A program made the position numbers and the translations under genes. The notes under the pieces were generated by a model. The model searched no databases. It was not told where the DNA came from and saw nothing but the letters and a program-made list of their open reading frames with translations. A DNA stretch of 8,570 bases from Campylobacteraceae bacterium (GTDB taxonomy: Bacteria > Campylobacterota > Campylobacteria > Campylobacterales > Sulfurovaceae): assembly GCA_027026055.1 (NCBI GenBank), contig JALVPA010000203.1:1-8570 (forward strand), given 5' to 3'. This document shows, in pieces, positions 6,011 through 8,570 of this stretch (position 1 is its first letter; each line of letters starts with the position of its first letter).

Positions 6011-6910
6011 ATGAAAAAGAGTTTCCGGCTTTGTGCAACGCCTTTTGTCGCATTGTTACTCGTCGGATGTAAGCCCGATCCTTATCCCGACCATCCCGAC
6101 TATGCGATTCGCAAGCCGCCCGTCAAATACGAACCCTCCAAAAAAAACCTCGAAAAGATGATCAAACAACTTCAAGGCAGCCCGTATGTCTGGGCGGAAG
6201 AGGGTCCCGACAAATTCGACTGTTCGGGGTTTACCTATTATCTTTACAACTCTATGGGTATCGAAATACCGCGTGTCGCCAGAGAACAGGCAAAAATCGG
6301 TAAAAAGGTCACGCTCAATCAACTGCAATACGGCGATTTGATCTTTTTCGCGACGGACAGGCGACATCCGCATAAAATCACCCATGTCGGCGTCTATCTC
6401 GGAGACGGTTGGTTTACCCATGCCAGCACCGTCAAAAAGGAGGTCGTCTACTCCAATCTCTACGCTTCGCCCTATTATAAAAAACGTCTCAAAGTGTGCC
6501 GCCGATATTTGCCGGAGAGATCGAAAACCGAGCGAGTCACGCTCATGTCGCAACTCTTTTCACCGACTGAAAAAACAACGCAAAAGAGACCCTCGTCCGA
6601 AAAAGGAATCGATCGTAACAAGAAAAAGGCGATCCTCATCAAAGCGCCGATACGGCAACTCGAAACGAAAGCGGGCGCAGGAAACTTTTATGTCCAAGTC
6701 GGTTCTTTTATCGGAAAACCCGACAAGACTCTTTTGCGTATCATCAAAAAACACGGTTTGACCTATCGACTTATCACTTTCACCGAAGGTAAACGGAAAA
6801 TACACAAAGTGCTTGTCGGACCCTATCCTACACGTGCGGCGGCACGCAAACAAAGAGACATCGTACGCGAACGCTTCCAACCCGACGCTTTTATCGCGGA
6901 GATACGTTAA
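6011..6910 (+). CDS. NlpC/P60 peptidoglycan hydrolase lipoprotein with C-terminal SPOR domain
   Basis: Probably a cell-wall peptidase that cuts peptide stems of peptidoglycan from a lipid-anchored position in the periplasm. Of 299 residues, 1-20 are a lipoprotein signal with lipobox LVGC and modified Cys20. The NlpC/P60 domain spans about 47-168, with the nucleophile Cys71 in FDCSGF, His125 in THVGVYLG and His137 in FTHAST. A basic, low-complexity linker (about 170-222) follows. A SPOR domain (about 224-299, opening NFYVQVGSF) comes last; SPOR domains bind denuded glycan strands at division sites. I chose the ATG at 6011 because MKKSFRL opens a normal signal peptide; an in-frame TTG at 5993 would add six residues before it. 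The ribosome site is weak (GGCGG, adjacent). A division or cell-shape role is inferred from the SPOR domain; the exact bond cut cannot be told. Confidence 0.9.
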   Translation: MKKSFRLCATPFVALLLVGCKPDPYPDHPDYAIRKPPVKYEPSKKNLEKMIKQLQGSPYVWAEEGPDKFDCSGFTYYLYNSMGIEIPRVAREQAKIGKKVTLNQLQYGDLIFFATDRRHPHKITHVGVYLGDGWFTHASTVKKEVVYSNLYASPYYKKRLKVCRRYLPERSKTERVTLMSQLFSPTEKTTQKRPSSEKGIDRNKKKAILIKAPIRQLETKAGAGNFYVQVGSFIGKPDKTLLRIIKKHGLTYRLITFTEGKRKIHKVLVGPYPTRAAARKQRDIVRERFQPDAFIAEIR

Positions 6911-7323
6911 TGGCCTCTTTTTCTCCAAACGCACTATGCCCTTGCGGAAGCGGTCAAAAGTATAAAAAGTGTTGCGCGCGTTATCATAAAGGTGTAGCGG
7001 CACCCGACGCACTCGCGCTGATGAAATCGCGCTATAGCGCCTATGCCGCGGGAAAGAGTCGTTATATTATCGCTACGACCCATCCTGACAATCGGGACTA
7101 TACGACCGATATGAAAAGATGGCGCAAAGAGATAGACGATTTTTGTCGTCATACCCGATTCGAAACATTGGAGATTATACGCCATTGGTCGGACGAAACG
7201 TATGCCTACGTCCATTTTCGCGCATATCTTTCCGGAGGTACATTGGAAGAGAAGAGTCGCTTCATTTTCGAAAAAGGCAGATGGTACTATCTCGACGGTA
7301 CCTTTGAGACGACAGAGGGCTAA
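6910..7323 (+). CDS. ychJ: YchJ-family protein (UPF0225) with SEC-C zinc-binding motif
   Basis: A small cytoplasmic protein of unknown biochemical role. Of 137 residues, the N-terminus has the SEC-C motif: Cys10, Cys12, then Cys21-Cys22 in LCPCGSGQKYKKCC, with His26 close by, a zinc site like that at the C-terminus of SecA. The rest is the YchJ middle domain, with the family phrase ALMKSRYSAYAAG, then THPDNR, and YVHFRAYL with FEKGRWYYLDG at the end. It has one SEC-C motif, at the N-terminus; E. coli YchJ is slightly longer and, as I recall, also has one at the C-terminus. The ATG overlaps the stop of the NlpC/P60 gene by one base (TAATG) with GGAGA seven bases upstream, so the two are co-translated. 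The pairing with a lipoprotein gene does not reveal its function. Confidence 0.88.
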   Translation: MASFSPNALCPCGSGQKYKKCCARYHKGVAAPDALALMKSRYSAYAAGKSRYIIATTHPDNRDYTTDMKRWRKEIDDFCRHTRFETLEIIRHWSDETYAYVHFRAYLSGGTLEEKSRFIFEKGRWYYLDGTFETTEG

Positions 7324-8261
7324 GGTACAACCTTTACAACGGTACCTTTACGCACTTTTTTGAAAATCAAACGCGCGACATCGTGCGGAAGACGGATACA
7401 TCCGTTTGTTCCGGGATGACGTTTTACATATTTGCTTGCATGCAGTCCGATACCCGAAGAGGTCAACCTCATCCAATACTTCAACGAAGCGCCTTTATAA
7501 ACCACCCCTTTACATGGACCGCAATATTTTCGTCTGTCTCCTTTGTAGATACAGCGACCGTTTTTATAAAACTTTCCGAAAATCGTCGAACGTTTATCCA
7601 AAATTTTCTCTTTGATGCGAAAGGTTCCGTATGGGGTATGTTTGTCTCGGTAAGTACGCGTATTGGGCTCGAACTTTCGTTTCGCTCCCGTGGTACATGG
7701 CGCATCGAGCGCTACTCTACCGCCTACATACATACGGATACGTTGTTCGGAGACATCTACGACGAGTTTCGTATTGTGCCCGTTCGCTTTTTTGAGCAAT
7801 CGTTTGTCTTTGAACACCGCATAACTTCTGCGCAGATTGACATGTCGACGAAACTGGGCGTAGGTGGCGTAGCCTTTGGTACGACGCGGTTTCATCAGAC
7901 GTACGCGTTTTTGTCGTTTGTCTTTTGGAAAATTGAGATAACCCGAAACTTCGTCAAGCTTAGCCTTCGTTTCGGGTCCCACCCACCCGTCTTTACGTTT
8001 GAGACAATAATACTCTTGAAACGTCATCACCGCTTTTTTGGTCTCTTCGCCCCATTTGCCGTCCTCTTTTATATGCAAACCGAGCGCTTTGTTTCGATTT
8101 AATGCAATCTGCAAATTGCGCACCGATTCGAATGTGTTAAGACACGTTTTCGAAACGTTTTGGTCACACATGTCTTCGTGGGTCGTAAAGTAGTGATGCT
8201 TGCCGTACAGGGACGAACACAACAATATTGCCGACGCTATTCTCAATAATGTTTTAAACAT
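7320..8261 (-). CDS. Exported L,D-transpeptidase (YkuD domain) with peptidoglycan-binding domain
   Basis: Likely a periplasmic enzyme that forms 3-3 cross-links in peptidoglycan or attaches proteins to it. The 313-residue product has a signal peptide (about 1-20, with hydrophobic LLRIASAILL), a peptidoglycan-binding-1-like domain at about 44-105 (LQIALN, DGKWGEETKKAVMTFQ and DGWVGPETKAKL), a very basic linker (about 112-160), and a YkuD domain at about 164-312. The catalytic signature reads GLHAS (His274) to TNGCIRLP with Cys288; Asn286 replaces the common His before Gly-Cys. Seven other Cys lie in the mature part (32, 40, 86, 189, 237, 247, 250), so disulfides are likely. The start ATG has AAAAGGGAG directly against it, unusually close. 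Thirteen bases separate it from the HPt-domain gene upstream, so both are probably co-transcribed. Its stop overlaps that of ychJ by 4 bp, tail to tail. Confidence 0.9.
   Translation of the reverse strand: MFKTLLRIASAILLCSSLYGKHHYFTTHEDMCDQNVSKTCLNTFESVRNLQIALNRNKALGLHIKEDGKWGEETKKAVMTFQEYYCLKRKDGWVGPETKAKLDEVSGYLNFPKDKRQKRVRLMKPRRTKGYATYAQFRRHVNLRRSYAVFKDKRLLKKANGHNTKLVVDVSEQRIRMYVGGRVALDAPCTTGAKRKFEPNTRTYRDKHTPYGTFRIKEKILDKRSTIFGKFYKNGRCIYKGDRRKYCGPCKGVVYKGASLKYWMRLTSSGIGLHASKYVKRHPGTNGCIRLPHDVARLIFKKVRKGTVVKVVP
7322..7348. terminator. Possible hairpin at the convergent gene junction
   Basis: Arms AAGGTAC (7322-7328) and GTACCTT (7342-7348) pair perfectly around a 13-base loop, right at the overlapping stops of ychJ and the L,D-transpeptidase gene. 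No T-run follows on either strand, so it is not a standard intrinsic terminator, and the right arm lies within the transpeptidase coding sequence. It may be chance. Confidence 0.2.
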
Positions 8262-8274
8262 CTCCCTTTTGCAC

Positions 8275-8570
8275 CTACCTGTCGAGATAATTTCGGATCG
8301 TTTGCGTCAACACCCGTAGTTTTTCACGATAGACAGGTACTTCGAGCAACAGCGTCTTTTGATCCGGTTTGAGCAACATTTGATGAATATGCGCCACGAG
8401 ATAAAACATCTCTTTCGCCCCGACGGCTCCGGTAAGTCCTTTCATGTCGATACAAAGCATTTTCGCCTGTTCGAAGCGATGTTCTTTGATCAACTTTTCG
8501 AAAAGCGCATCGCTCTCTCCGTAAGCGTCGAGAAACTCTTGCAATATCTCCATATAAAGCCCTTCGTTAC
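8275..8570 (-). CDS. HPt-like domain, probably the C-terminus of a larger signalling protein (partial)
   Basis: The reading frame is open to the right edge. From the ATG at 8553 it gives 92 residues, but the upstream codons read NEGLY, which together with MEILQEFLDAYGES resembles the first helix of a histidine-phosphotransfer domain. I therefore favour the C-terminal domain of a hybrid histidine kinase or response regulator whose main part lies outside. The HPt core is visible: EQAKMLCIDMKGLTGAVGAKEM, equivalent to the usual HxLKG...GA motif. The position of the phospho-accepting His is Ile35 (numbered from 8553), so normal phosphotransfer is not possible at this site. However, AAGGG lies six bases before the ATG at 8553, so a separate small HPt protein, or an internal start, is also possible. 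The L,D-transpeptidase gene follows after 13 bases, hinting that the signalling protein and the cell-wall enzyme are expressed together. Confidence 0.7.
   Translation of the reverse strand, partial: NEGLYMEILQEFLDAYGESDALFEKLIKEHRFEQAKMLCIDMKGLTGAVGAKEMFYLVAHIHQMLLKPDQKTLLLEVPVYREKLRVLTQTIRNYLDR

Noticed and set aside
8217..8261. The L,D-transpeptidase as a lipoprotein with Cys15.
   Set aside because: The residue before the Cys is Leu (AILLC), which does not fit the lipobox; an ordinary signal peptide is more likely.
1..8570. Search by eye for tRNA, rRNA, CRISPR arrays, insertion sequences, phage or toxin-antitoxin genes.
   Set aside because: Nothing resembling these was seen; every stretch over 125 bases is covered by a supported gene.

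Overview
The window looks like a chromosomal segment of a Campylobacterota (Epsilonproteobacteria) bacterium. The strongest marker is a partial hobA gene at the left edge, a DnaA-binding initiation factor known only from this phylum. The gene order supports it: rppH/nudH-lysC-hobA runs divergently from hemW-tatB-tatC-queA, the arrangement I recall from Campylobacter jejuni (around Cj0577c-Cj0583), with the rppH-lysC-hobA part also in Helicobacter pylori (HP1228-HP1230). By eye the GC content is near 50 %, well above Campylobacter or Helicobacter, so a free-living, vent or sediment-type lineage (Sulfurovaceae, Hydrogenimonas, Nitratifractor or Sulfuricurvum-like) is more likely. I cannot fix the genus.

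Left block (1-2206, minus strand): rppH (RNA pyrophosphohydrolase), lysC (aspartokinase) and hobA form a tight operon that runs off the left edge; holB and folP would be expected next. lysC carries a very strong internal Shine-Dalgarno and ATG exactly where a separate beta (regulatory) subunit would begin.

Middle block (2329-5967, plus strand): a 122-bp divergent region with a good extended -10 promoter leads to hemW (heme chaperone-type radical SAM protein). tatB has its own extended -10 promoter overlapping a CIRCE-like inverted repeat. It is followed by tatC, then queA, which overlaps tatC by 4 bp (GTGA). TatB and TatC build the twin-arginine translocase receptor; no tatA is present here. 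TatC is about 85 residues longer than usual because of an Ala-rich, charged insertion in the first periplasmic loop.

Right block (6011-8570): a lipoprotein with an NlpC/P60 peptidase and a SPOR domain, followed with a 1-bp overlap by a YchJ-family SEC-C zinc protein, both on the plus strand. These converge on a minus-strand pair: an exported L,D-transpeptidase with a peptidoglycan-binding domain, preceded by the C-terminal HPt-like domain of a signalling protein that enters from the right edge. Two peptidoglycan-remodelling enzymes thus sit on either side of a convergent junction whose stop codons overlap by 4 bp.

The region is densely coding, and no gap exceeds 125 bases. There are no RNA genes, mobile elements, CRISPR arrays or phage traces. 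Most of it is conserved housekeeping DNA. The points worth a second look are the TatC insertion, the internal lysC start, the HPt domain that lacks its phospho-accepting histidine, and the promoter structures. I see no convincing new multi-gene system.
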